This document shows positions 5,779 through 11,683 of a stretch of DNA of 11,683 nucleotides, piece after piece. The notes under the pieces are model-generated. The model ran no database searches, had not been told where the DNA came from, and saw only the letters and a program-made list of their open reading frames with translations. The DNA is from Chloroflexota bacterium (GTDB lineage Bacteria > Chloroflexota > Limnocylindria > Limnocylindrales > CSP1-4): assembly GCA_003158495.1 (NCBI GenBank), contig PMJT01000205.1, positions 15,484 through 27,166 of the forward strand. Reading direction: 5' to 3'. The translations under genes were made by a program, and so were the position numbers. Within the stretch, counting starts at the first letter, position 1. Every line of letters begins with the position of its first letter.

Positions 5779-6639
5779 ATGACGGAATCCGGGTCTGGCG
5801 AGATGGTGGACGGCGATTCCGGGGAGCCGGCGGGCGAGTTGCTCGTTGCCGGCCTGACCCAGGCCGAGATGGAAGCGGCCGCGCTCGAAGGACGGCAGGT
5901 CGCCGGCAGGCTCGAGAAGTCGATTGCACTCCGGTTGCTGCGCGACGGCGAGATGACGATCGTCGGCCGGCTGATGACCGCTTCCAACGCAACGTTCTGG
6001 TGCCTCGTCGCCGGTCACGGCGAGGACCCCGAAGCGACGATCGCCGCGAGTTGCGTCTACAAGCCGATCCGCGGCGAGCGGCCCCTGTACGACTTCCCCG
6101 ACGGAACGCTGGCCTGCCGCGAGGTCGCGGCCCACACCCTGTCGGAGGCGAGCGGCTGGGAGATAGTCCCGCCGACCGTGATGCGCGACGGGCCATTCGG
6201 CGAAGGGATGGTTCAGCTGTGGATGGAGACCGACGCCACGGTCGACATCGGCAAGCTGATCGGGACGGACAACGCGGCGCTGCGGCGTATCGCGGTTCTC
6301 GACGCGGTCCTCAACAATGCCGACCGCAAGGCCGGCCACCTGCTCCCCCTCCCCGATGGACGGATACATGGCATCGACAACGGACTCTGCTTCGCCGTCG
6401 AGCCGAAGCTGCGGACGGTGTTGTGGCGGTGGCGCGGCCAACCTCTCACGGCCGAAGAGCGGGCCGTGCTGACGCGGCTGCGCAGCGACCTGGCCGGCGC
6501 TCTCGGCGAGCAGCTGGTGCCACTCCTCGCGATCGCAGAACTGGCTGCCACTTCCCGGCGCATCGATGCGCTCCTCGAGACCGGGAAGATGCCACGGCCG
6601 GATCGGAACCGGCCCGCGGTCCCCTGGCCGCCGTACTAA
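5779..6639 (+). CDS. SCO1664 family protein with PI3/4-kinase-like fold
   Basis: A 286-residue protein of the SCO1664 family, the regular partner of DUF3090. Kinase-like landmarks are visible: a candidate nucleotide-binding lysine in CVYKPIRGERPL (K95), a hinge-like MVQLWME (144-150), a catalytic-loop-like VLNNADRKAGHLL (177-189) and a metal-binding-like GIDNGLCF (198-205). This arrangement resembles PI3/4-kinase and HipA-type enzymes, so an ATP-dependent kinase or ligase-like role is plausible, but no substrate is known. The ATG follows the DUF3090 stop by five bases with only a weak ribosome site, which suggests coupling. In Actinobacteria the set usually also includes an MSMEG_4193-type histidine phosphatase; none is in this window, though it could lie elsewhere. 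Confidence 0.9.
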   Translation: MTESGSGEMVDGDSGEPAGELLVAGLTQAEMEAAALEGRQVAGRLEKSIALRLLRDGEMTIVGRLMTASNATFWCLVAGHGEDPEATIAASCVYKPIRGERPLYDFPDGTLACREVAAHTLSEASGWEIVPPTVMRDGPFGEGMVQLWMETDATVDIGKLIGTDNAALRRIAVLDAVLNNADRKAGHLLPLPDGRIHGIDNGLCFAVEPKLRTVLWRWRGQPLTAEERAVLTRLRSDLAGALGEQLVPLLAIAELAATSRRIDALLETGKMPRPDRNRPAVPWPPY

Positions 6640-6665
6640 GCCGCCGGCCTCGCCGCCACGACCGC

Positions 6666-6786
6666 GTTCCGGCCCGGGCGCACCGGCAGCCGCTCGCGAA
6701 GGCCGTTGGGCCTCCTCGCCAGAGGCCGAAGCGACGGCTGTCGGTGGAAGGCCGCGCGGCTGCGGCCGGGCGGACGCCACCGGGCC
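6666..6786 (+). repeat. Dispersed structured repeat, copy C
   Basis: It starts 26 bases after the SCO1664 stop and ends 64 bases before the Cax start, which it faces. It shares with copy B the segment GCACCGGCAGCCGCTCGCGA and a 32-base identical 3' part (6742-6773) with hairpin GGCCGC-gcggct-GCGGCC (6750-6767). The core (6688-6739) has the same outer stem and GAA/GAA loop. Its inner hairpin is the weakest of the three (GGC...GCC), with an alternative pairing GGCCTC/GAGGCC. Confidence 0.82.
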
Positions 6787-6838
6787 CGGCGACGGAACCA
6801 GGTCACGGCCCTGGCCGGGGTCGGGCACAATCGGCCCA

Positions 6839-6844
6839 GGAGGC
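6839..6844 (+). promoter_or_regulatory. Ribosome binding site deciding the Cax GTG start
   Basis: AGGAGG lies six bases before the GTG at 6851 and favours that start over the nearby ATG at 6847, which is in another frame. A possible -10, CACAAT, precedes it at about 6827-6832. Confidence 0.6.
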
Positions 6845-6850
6845 TGATGC

Positions 6851-7933
6851 GTGCTGAGTTACTTCGAGACCCGCGCCCGGATCATCGTGCTGGTGGCAGT
6901 CGGCGCCAGCCTGGCAGCCCTACTGCTGCGTGCCGGCGGCGCGAGCGGAGTGGCGATCTTCACCGCTTCCGCGGTCGGTCTCGCCGGGCTGGCGGCCCTC
7001 GTCGGTGAGGGAACCGAGCAGCTCGCCCATCGCCTGGGACCGCGGGCAACGGGCGTCGTCCAGTCCGCCCTCGGCAACCTGCCCGAGTTCTTCATCGGCA
7101 TCTTCGCCCTTCGTGCCGGCCTGTTGGACGTGGTCCGGGCGGCGCTTTTGGGTTCCATCCTCGCGAACACTCTCCTCGTCCTGGGCCTCGCCTTCCTGCT
7201 CGGTGGGCTTCGCCACGGCCCCCAGCGGTTCGGCACGGATCAGACCAAGCTGCTTTCGACGCTCCTCGTCCTTGCCGCCGCGGCCATCGCCATCCCGACG
7301 ATTGCCACGGCGCCCGGCGGCCCAGCGCACGGCCACGAGACGGAGCTCTCGGTGATCGTCGCGATCGTCCTCCTCGTTGTCTTTGCCGGCAGCCTTCCCT
7401 TCTCCATCGGCAATGGCCCCGGCGCCGCGCCGGCCGACGGAGACGAGCCGAGCCAGCCGAAGTGGCCGCTCGCCCTCGCGGTCAGCATCCTTGTCGCCGC
7501 CGGGATCGCCGCCGCCTTCGTGTCCGACTGGTTCGTCGAATCGCTAAAGCCGGCCATGAGCTCGCTTGGTATGTCCGAGTCGTTCGCCGGTCTCGTCGTG
7601 GTCGCCATCGCGGGTAATGCCGTCGAGAACGTCGTCGGCGTCCAGGCCATGCTCAAGGACAGGGGCGACCTCGCCATCAGTGTCATCCTCAACTCGAGCC
7701 TACAGGTGGCCCTGGCCCTCGTGCCCGTCCTGGTCCTGGTCAGCCTGGTCATGGGCGGCGCGACGCTGACGCTTGTCGTCTCGCCGCTCCTTGTGGCTGC
7801 GCTCGCGTTGACCGCGATCCTGTCCGCCCTCGTCGTCATGGACGGCGAGTCGACCTGGCTCGAAGGCCTGGCTCTGATCGGCCTCTACGTGATCCTGGCG
7901 GCCAGCGTCTGGTGGGGCCAGCCGATCGCCTGA
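6851..7933 (+). CDS. cax: Calcium/proton antiporter, Cax family
   Basis: A 360-residue polytopic membrane protein, the usual length for bacterial Cax/ChaA-type cation/proton antiporters that export Ca2+ from the cytoplasm using the proton gradient. The two characteristic CaCA alpha-repeats are visible: GNLPEFFIGIFALRAG (75-90) and AGNAVENVVGVQAM (254-267), with conserved Asn and Glu positions that bind the cation. About ten to eleven hydrophobic segments are arranged in two halves, separated by an extended hydrophilic loop at about 186-205 (GNGPGAAPADGDEPSQP). In place of the usual GNAAEH, the second motif reads GNAVEN, so the histidine is missing; selectivity could differ. The GTG start has AGGAGG upstream. 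It follows structured repeat copy C. Confidence 0.92.
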   Translation: MLSYFETRARIIVLVAVGASLAALLLRAGGASGVAIFTASAVGLAGLAALVGEGTEQLAHRLGPRATGVVQSALGNLPEFFIGIFALRAGLLDVVRAALLGSILANTLLVLGLAFLLGGLRHGPQRFGTDQTKLLSTLLVLAAAAIAIPTIATAPGGPAHGHETELSVIVAIVLLVVFAGSLPFSIGNGPGAAPADGDEPSQPKWPLALAVSILVAAGIAAAFVSDWFVESLKPAMSSLGMSESFAGLVVVAIAGNAVENVVGVQAMLKDRGDLAISVILNSSLQVALALVPVLVLVSLVMGGATLTLVVSPLLVAALALTAILSALVVMDGESTWLEGLALIGLYVILAASVWWGQPIA

Positions 7934-7952
7934 ACACTCGCTGAACCGTCCC

Positions 7953-7974
7953 GCGGCCGGTAGACTTGGGCCGC
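7953..7974 (+). promoter_or_regulatory. Inverted repeat enclosing a possible -10 before the GT87 gene
   Basis: GCGGCC (7953-7958) and GGCCGC (7969-7974) form a perfect 6-bp inverted repeat whose 10-base loop contains TAGACT (7961-7966), a fair -10 for the downstream gene. It could be an operator over that promoter or a weak 3' hairpin of the Cax transcript; there is no T-run and no convincing -35. Confidence 0.33.
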
Positions 7975-8000
7975 TGCCACATCTCGTGCCAGGGGGTCGA

Positions 8001-9134
8001 GTGAACTCCGCCACTCCCGTCGCTCGGTCGAACCGGCCGTCGCCCCAGGCTTCCTACGGTCAGGACCCGCGCCCCGGGGATGGAAGCCCCATCGGACGCG
8101 CGGTCGCCCTGGTCCGGCGAGCCGTCCCAAGTCAATCGCGGGCCGACACGCTCGGCTGGCTGATCGCGTGGTTCATCCTGGTCGCGATCGCCGTCCAGGT
8201 GGCCTGGATCGTTATCTTCAACCTCCAGCGGGGCTGGTGGCCGGCCTACGACACGCATGCCTACTGGCTGGCCGCAAAGCACTTCCTCAACGGCGACCCG
8301 CTCTACGCCCCCGCCCTGATCACGACCGGCGGCGCCTACAAGTATCCGCCGCTGTTCGCCCAGCTCATCGTGCCGCTCGGGATGGTCCCGGAACTGCCGG
8401 TCGACTGGGCCTGGCGGATATGCGGCGTTATGTGCCTGCGCTACATGTGCGGGTCGTGGAAGCTGGCCGTCATCGCGGCGCTCCAGTGGCCGGTCATGAT
8501 CGAGTTGGACTTTGGCAACGTCACTCTCGCGCTCGGTGCCGTCGCCCTGTGGTCGCTGCGCGACCGCCGCGCGGTTTATCTGCTGCCCTGGTTCGCCGGG
8601 ATGAAGTTCGGCCCGGCGCTCCTGCTCCCCTACCTGTGGTTCACGCGGCCGGAATGGAGACGCACGATCGTCGTGGGCTGCGCAGCCTTCGGCGGAGCCT
8701 GCCTCGCCTCCTTCGCGGTCGCCCCCGGTCTCTGGTTCGACTATCTCGGCACGTTCGGCTGGGAGACCTCCTCGCAGATGTCGGCGAACTTCGTCTACGC
8801 GCTGGTGCCGAACCACGGCGGCACGGACTTCGTCCTTCGCTTCGCGATCGCGGCGGCGCTGACCGTTGTCGCCATTCGATGGCGCCTCGACTGGCTCGCT
8901 TTCGTGGCGGCTGTGGCGACGATGCCGATCTTCTCGCTCACGAGGCTCGCCGTCCTCGTGGCTCTCTGGCCGATATGTCTGCGGGCGATGGTGGACCGGT
9001 GGAGGCGCGCGGACGGCTCATGGCGGCGCTGGCTTACGGCGCCGCTCATCCACCTCGACATGCTGCCCGCATTGCCCATCGAGCAATCCGAGGCCGATCC
9101 CGCGCCCCCGGCCGGGGCGGTTTCGCCCGCCTGA
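8001..9134 (+). CDS. GT87-type membrane mannosyltransferase (DUF2029 family)
   Basis: A 377-residue polytopic membrane protein of the GT-C type. After a soluble N-terminal tail (about 1-50) and a first membrane helix (about 52-74) comes the active-site-like loop AYDTHAYWLAAKHFLNGDPL (82-101), with Asp 84 as the likely catalytic acid, followed by YKYPPLFAQLIVPL (113-126). The D...Y...GDPLY...Y.YPP order is characteristic of GT87/DUF2029 polyprenol-phosphate-mannose-dependent alpha-mannosyltransferases of envelope glycan synthesis. About eight further hydrophobic helices follow. The GTG at 8001 is chosen over an upstream in-frame GTG at 7986 because AGGGGG lies five bases before it. The C-terminal tail is Pro/Ala-rich and hydrophilic. 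The acceptor glycan is unknown and no other glycan genes are adjacent. Confidence 0.85.
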   Translation: MNSATPVARSNRPSPQASYGQDPRPGDGSPIGRAVALVRRAVPSQSRADTLGWLIAWFILVAIAVQVAWIVIFNLQRGWWPAYDTHAYWLAAKHFLNGDPLYAPALITTGGAYKYPPLFAQLIVPLGMVPELPVDWAWRICGVMCLRYMCGSWKLAVIAALQWPVMIELDFGNVTLALGAVALWSLRDRRAVYLLPWFAGMKFGPALLLPYLWFTRPEWRRTIVVGCAAFGGACLASFAVAPGLWFDYLGTFGWETSSQMSANFVYALVPNHGGTDFVLRFAIAAALTVVAIRWRLDWLAFVAAVATMPIFSLTRLAVLVALWPICLRAMVDRWRRADGSWRRWLTAPLIHLDMLPALPIEQSEADPAPPAGAVSPA

Positions 9135-9135
9135 G

Positions 9136-9290
9136 TCAGCGGCGAGGTCGTCGCTCGCGCCAGGCCGGAGCGCCGTGTCGCCCCGCCACGAGCGGCAACG
9201 CCCCGAGCAGACCCACGTCCTCGCCGAGGGCCGCGGCACGATCGCGACCCGGTTCGCCGGATCTCGCAGGCTGTGGACGCCGCCATAACC
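9136..9290 (-). pseudogene. Probable 3' remnant of a ROK-family sugar kinase, frameshifted
   Basis: On the minus strand, 9234-9136 encodes AALGEDVGLLGALPLVAGR and then a short Arg-rich tail and stop. This resembles the C-terminus of ROK-family glucokinases and regulators, where a ...iVPAALGddaGllGAa... ending is common. Immediately upstream, in another frame, the sequence reads SLRDPANRVAIVP, which would complete the family pattern if a single base were restored near 9235-9238. Nothing further upstream matches, and the AI-2E gene begins its 3' end at 9344. I therefore read this as the decayed tail of a mostly deleted kinase gene on the same strand. The family match is from memory of the motif and could be coincidence. 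Confidence 0.42.
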
Positions 9291-9343
9291 CGGGTCGGAG
9301 GGAGCCAGCGTTCGCCCTGACGCTCCGCGAGCATGCCGCCGAG

Positions 9344-10687
9344 TCAAGGCCTGTCGGTAGCGGCGTCGGCCGGCGGTTCCTGCCCCGACGCCGCGGCGTC
9401 GGCCGGCGCTTCGGGGTCGGCCGGCGGCCTCGGCGCGGGCGCCGGTTCCGGGTCGGTCGCCCGCTGGCCCGGTTCCGGGTCGGCCGCCGGCTGGGCCGGT
9501 CGAGCGCGGGTCGCCATCGTCGCGTCGGGTCGATCTCGTCCGCGACCGAAGCGGAGGGTCGATCTCGGCAGAGCCCTGTCCGCCTGGACCCGCACAACCG
9601 TCATTTCAGCATCGCCTCCCGTTTCCTCGGGGTAGAGCTCGTGGAGAGTGACGTTCAGCGCCGCCGCGACCGGCACGCCAAGCAGACCGCCGAGAACGCC
9701 CCAGGTGCTGAGTCCCACGAGGACCGCGAAAATGGTGATGACCGGGTGGAGATGCACCGCCCGGCCGATGACGAGCGGCATTACGACCTGGTCCTCGACC
9801 TGGCGAACCACCAGGTAGACGATCAGGACAAAGATCGTCGTGTCCGTTCCGTGCGTGGCGAAGGTCACGGTGCCCGCCATGGCCGCGGCGATGATCGGGC
9901 CGACCAGCGGAACGATCTCCAGGACGCCGCTCATCACCGCGAGGGCCAGGGCGTATCGAACGTGGAGGATCGGACCCAGGACGGCGTAGATGACGACCGC
10001 GACGAGAGCGATCAGGAGCAGCTGGCCGCGCAGCCATCGCCCCAGGACCACGTGGATCCGGTGGGTGATCCGCAGCGCGTCGGCCCGCTGTTCACGATCG
10101 AAGAAGCGGAGCGCGAACGCGCCGAACCGGTGGCCGTCCAGGAGCAGGTAGAAGGTGATGATCAGGCAGAGGATGACCTGCAGGCCGATGTCGACTGCTC
10201 GTTCGGCCGCCTGGACCGCGTTCGATGGCGAGTTCACGAACCCGAGGAACACGCCCCTTATCTGCGCGGCCAGGTCTTCGACCGAGTAGCTGTTGCCGGC
10301 AACGACAACGGTGTCGCCCAGCAACTTGTGCAGCGCTGAGCTGACGATGTCATGCCCGCCAGACGAGAGCTCGCTCAGTTCCTTGCCGACCCTGTCGGCG
10401 GCGATGTATGCCAGGACGCCGAGAGCCGCGAACAGGAGCAGGTAGCCGAGGCCGATGATGGCGGCCCGGGGCAGCCGCGTCCGGCTGTGTATGCCGGATA
10501 CGACCGGCGAGAATGCGTAGGCCAGTACGCCGGCCACGACGAATGGCCCGATGATGCCCCGGGCAAGCCAGAGCATGACTACGACGGCCGCGGCCAGGAC
10601 GAGCAGTCGCACCGATTGATCCGACCAGGCGATACCGAAGCGCGCCGGGATCTGGGTCGGGCCGGCAGCATCACGTCCCGTCGCCAT
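9344..10687 (-). CDS. AI-2E family transporter (PerM-like) with Pro/Ala-rich tail
   Basis: A 447-residue polytopic membrane protein. Two early membrane helices (about 27-60 and 74-97) are followed by a large extracytoplasmic region and later helices. Family motifs are visible: ITFYLLLDG (177-185), LRGQLLL (219-225), EIVPLVGPIIAA (257-268), and RQVEDQVVMPLVIGRAVHLH (295-314) followed by P. These define the AI-2E/PerM (UPF0118) family, whose members have been linked to autoinducer-2 export or Na+/H+ exchange; the substrate cannot be told here. After about residue 385 comes a long tail rich in Pro, Ala, Asp and Glu (DPEPGQRATDPEPAPAPRPP), encoded by internal DNA repeats and absent from most family members. 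ATG 10687 has GAGGAG just upstream. It may be transcribed with the Kelch gene, 108 bases away. Confidence 0.92.
   Translation of the reverse strand: MATGRDAAGPTQIPARFGIAWSDQSVRLLVLAAAVVVMLWLARGIIGPFVVAGVLAYAFSPVVSGIHSRTRLPRAAIIGLGYLLLFAALGVLAYIAADRVGKELSELSSGGHDIVSSALHKLLGDTVVVAGNSYSVEDLAAQIRGVFLGFVNSPSNAVQAAERAVDIGLQVILCLIITFYLLLDGHRFGAFALRFFDREQRADALRITHRIHVVLGRWLRGQLLLIALVAVVIYAVLGPILHVRYALALAVMSGVLEIVPLVGPIIAAAMAGTVTFATHGTDTTIFVLIVYLVVRQVEDQVVMPLVIGRAVHLHPVITIFAVLVGLSTWGVLGGLLGVPVAAALNVTLHELYPEETGGDAEMTVVRVQADRALPRSTLRFGRGRDRPDATMATRARPAQPAADPEPGQRATDPEPAPAPRPPADPEAPADAAASGQEPPADAATDRP
9365..9483 (-). repeat. Internal DNA repeats coding the AI-2E protein tail
   Basis: GTCGGCCGGCG occurs at 9365-9375, 9398-9408 and 9416-9426. 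GGTTCCGGGTCGG occurs at 9444-9456 and 9471-9483, 27 bases apart and in frame. They encode the degenerate Pro-Ala-Asp-Pro-Glu tail and point to growth by slippage or duplication. Confidence 0.6.
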
Positions 10688-10795
10688 CTCGCTCCTCTCG
10701 TCGAAGCCGCCGCGCCTCGCCGGGCGGGGCGATAAGCCTAACTCGGCTGCCCGGCTCGCACGGCGCCAAGCGGCGACGAATCCTGCCGGCCGCGC

Positions 10796-11683
10796 CTACG
10801 GCTTGTACAACTCCGCCGCGACGACCGATCCGTACGCGCCCGTGCCGCCCGAGAACAGGACTCGCCCGTCGCCGAGAAGGCTTGCGGTGAAGACGCTCCG
10901 GTCGGTCGTCATGGAGCCGGCCAGGCTGAACTTGCCGGTGTGTGGGTCGTACAACTCGGCTGTCGTGAGGGTCGGCATCCCGCCGGCGATGAGGACGCGG
11001 CCATCCTTGAGCAGCGTGGCGGTGTGCCCGGAATGAGCGTAGGTCATGGACACCGACGCGCTGAACGTGCCGGTCTTGGGGTCGTACAACTCTGTCGACT
11101 TGAGAAACGGCAACCCCAGCACGCTGCCGCCGGCGATGAGAACCCGGCCGTCGTTGAGCAACGTCGCGGTGCAATCGGAGCGGATCGTGGTCATGGCCCC
11201 CGTGGAACGGAAGGCACCAGACGTCGGGTCGTACAGCTCGGCCGTGGCGTCGCCCGATCCACCCACGACCAGGACCATGCCGTTTGGAAGCATCGTTGCG
11301 GCAGGCGAGAACCGGACGGCCGCCGTAGCGCCGGTCTTGGCGAAGGTGCCGGCGACGGGGTCGTACAGCTCCGCATCGGCGAAGCCCGACCCTCCGATGA
11401 CGAGGACGCGGCCGTTCTTGAGCAGGATCGTGGTCGCCCCGGAACGAGGGACCGTCATCTTCCCGGTCGCGTGGAAGGCGCCCCGCGCCGGGTCGTAGAT
11501 CTCGGCAGTGTCGTCACCGACGCCACCAACGATCAGGACCCGGCCGTCGGAGAGCAGCACTGCCGCCTGGCTTGTTCGACCGGAGGTCATAGAGCCTGTC
11601 GGGGTGAACTGACCGGTCTTGGGATCGTAGAGTTCGGCCGAGTCGAGTGGGGCCGAATTGGCCGCGCAGCATCCTCCGGCGAC
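10796..11683 (-). CDS. Kelch-repeat beta-propeller protein (partial, runs off right edge)
   Basis: The minus-strand frame is open from the right edge to a TAG at 10798-10796, giving 295 codons; the internal ATG at 11590 is not the real start, because clear repeat sequence continues before it. Six Kelch-type blades of about 45 residues are visible, each of the form AELYDP.tG.F..tG.M...R..atLL.dGRVLi.GG. A last partial copy, AAELYKP, ends the protein, as expected if N-terminal strands close the ring. The protein begins outside the window, so a signal peptide cannot be judged. Such proteins are commonly secreted or surface-exposed in soil bacteria and bind ligands or glycans; galactose-oxidase-like catalysis is not indicated. 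The fifth blade has a slightly longer inter-blade loop (SVLGLPFLKS). Confidence 0.88.
   Translation of the reverse strand, partial: VAGGCCAANSAPLDSAELYDPKTGQFTPTGSMTSGRTSQAAVLLSDGRVLIVGGVGDDTAEIYDPARGAFHATGKMTVPRSGATTILLKNGRVLVIGGSGFADAELYDPVAGTFAKTGATAAVRFSPAATMLPNGMVLVVGGSGDATAELYDPTSGAFRSTGAMTTIRSDCTATLLNDGRVLIAGGSVLGLPFLKSTELYDPKTGTFSASVSMTYAHSGHTATLLKDGRVLIAGGMPTLTTAELYDPHTGKFSLAGSMTTDRSVFTASLLGDGRVLFSGGTGAYGSVVAAELYKP

Noticed and set aside
5281..6828. A 515-codon minus-strand open frame opposite DUF3090 and SCO1664
   Set aside because: It is antisense to two recognised conserved families, with low-complexity composition and no motif; it is a GC shadow.
6640..6850. Repeat copy C as a simple intrinsic terminator of SCO1664
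   Set aside because: There is no T-run after either hairpin, and copy B of the same element lies between divergent genes where a terminator makes no sense.
9365..9483. The short GC repeats as a CRISPR array or iteron origin
   Set aside because: Units are 11-13 bases without uniform spacers, and they lie in frame within the tail of the AI-2E gene.
8168..10339. A 723-codon plus-strand open frame spanning the GT87 gene, the gap and the AI-2E gene
   Set aside because: It is Arg/Pro/Gly-rich with no domain, and it overlaps two clear membrane protein genes in other frames; long shadow frames are expected at this GC content.
10688..10795. A promoter (TAGGCT, minus strand, about 10740-10735) for the AI-2E gene
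   Set aside because: The -10-like hexamer has no credible -35 and the gap is short enough for read-through from the Kelch gene; not strong enough to list.
10796..11683. The regular repeats of about 130-150 bases as a non-coding tandem array
   Set aside because: They are the Kelch blades of a single open frame and follow its codon structure.

Overview
The window is high-GC bacterial DNA with dense coding and short intergenic gaps. Shine-Dalgarno sites and GTG starts are both used. The DUF3090/SCO1664 pair is best known from Actinobacteria. With the DUF2089/DUF4097 operon, the Kelch, Cax and AI-2E-type genes and the unusual tails, the mix fits a high-GC Chloroflexota (Limnocylindria-like) or a related soil or freshwater lineage. 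That placement is an inference from gene content, not a measured affiliation. No tRNA, rRNA, CRISPR array, transposase or phage gene was seen.

Layout, left to right. (1) Positions 1-2444, minus strand: an ABC-2 exporter operon of ATPase then permease (17-base overlap), followed by a cysteine-pair protein resembling DUF6062 that runs off the left edge. (2) 2445-2747: a 303-base gap with a hairpin, three 9-bp direct repeats and copy A of a dispersed structured repeat. (3) 2748-4747, minus strand: a tight three-gene operon (DUF2089 zinc-ribbon/HTH regulator, DUF4097 beta-repeat protein, small SHOCT-like protein). All three products carry the same short helical motif. (4) 4748-5200: a divergent 453-base control region with an AT-rich promoter/operator cluster, a perfect palindrome and repeat copy B. 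(5) 5201-6639, plus strand: DUF3090 and the SCO1664 kinase-fold protein, probably one transcript. (6) 6640-6850: repeat copy C, then a Cax-type Ca2+/H+ antiporter (6851-7933) and a GT87-type mannosyltransferase (8001-9134). (7) 9135-9343: a gap between convergent genes that holds what looks like a frameshifted 3' remnant of a ROK-family kinase. (8) 9344 to the right edge, minus strand: an AI-2E/PerM-family membrane protein with a Pro/Ala tail, and a Kelch-type beta-propeller protein cut by the edge.

The most interesting points are two. The first is the three-copy repeat, whose copies keep the same predicted fold (outer stem, GAA/GAA internal loop, GGCC stem, variable inner hairpin) and the same orientation towards the next gene. 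The second is the operon whose three proteins share one short module, which suggests a self-contained envelope-stress-like or regulatory complex.
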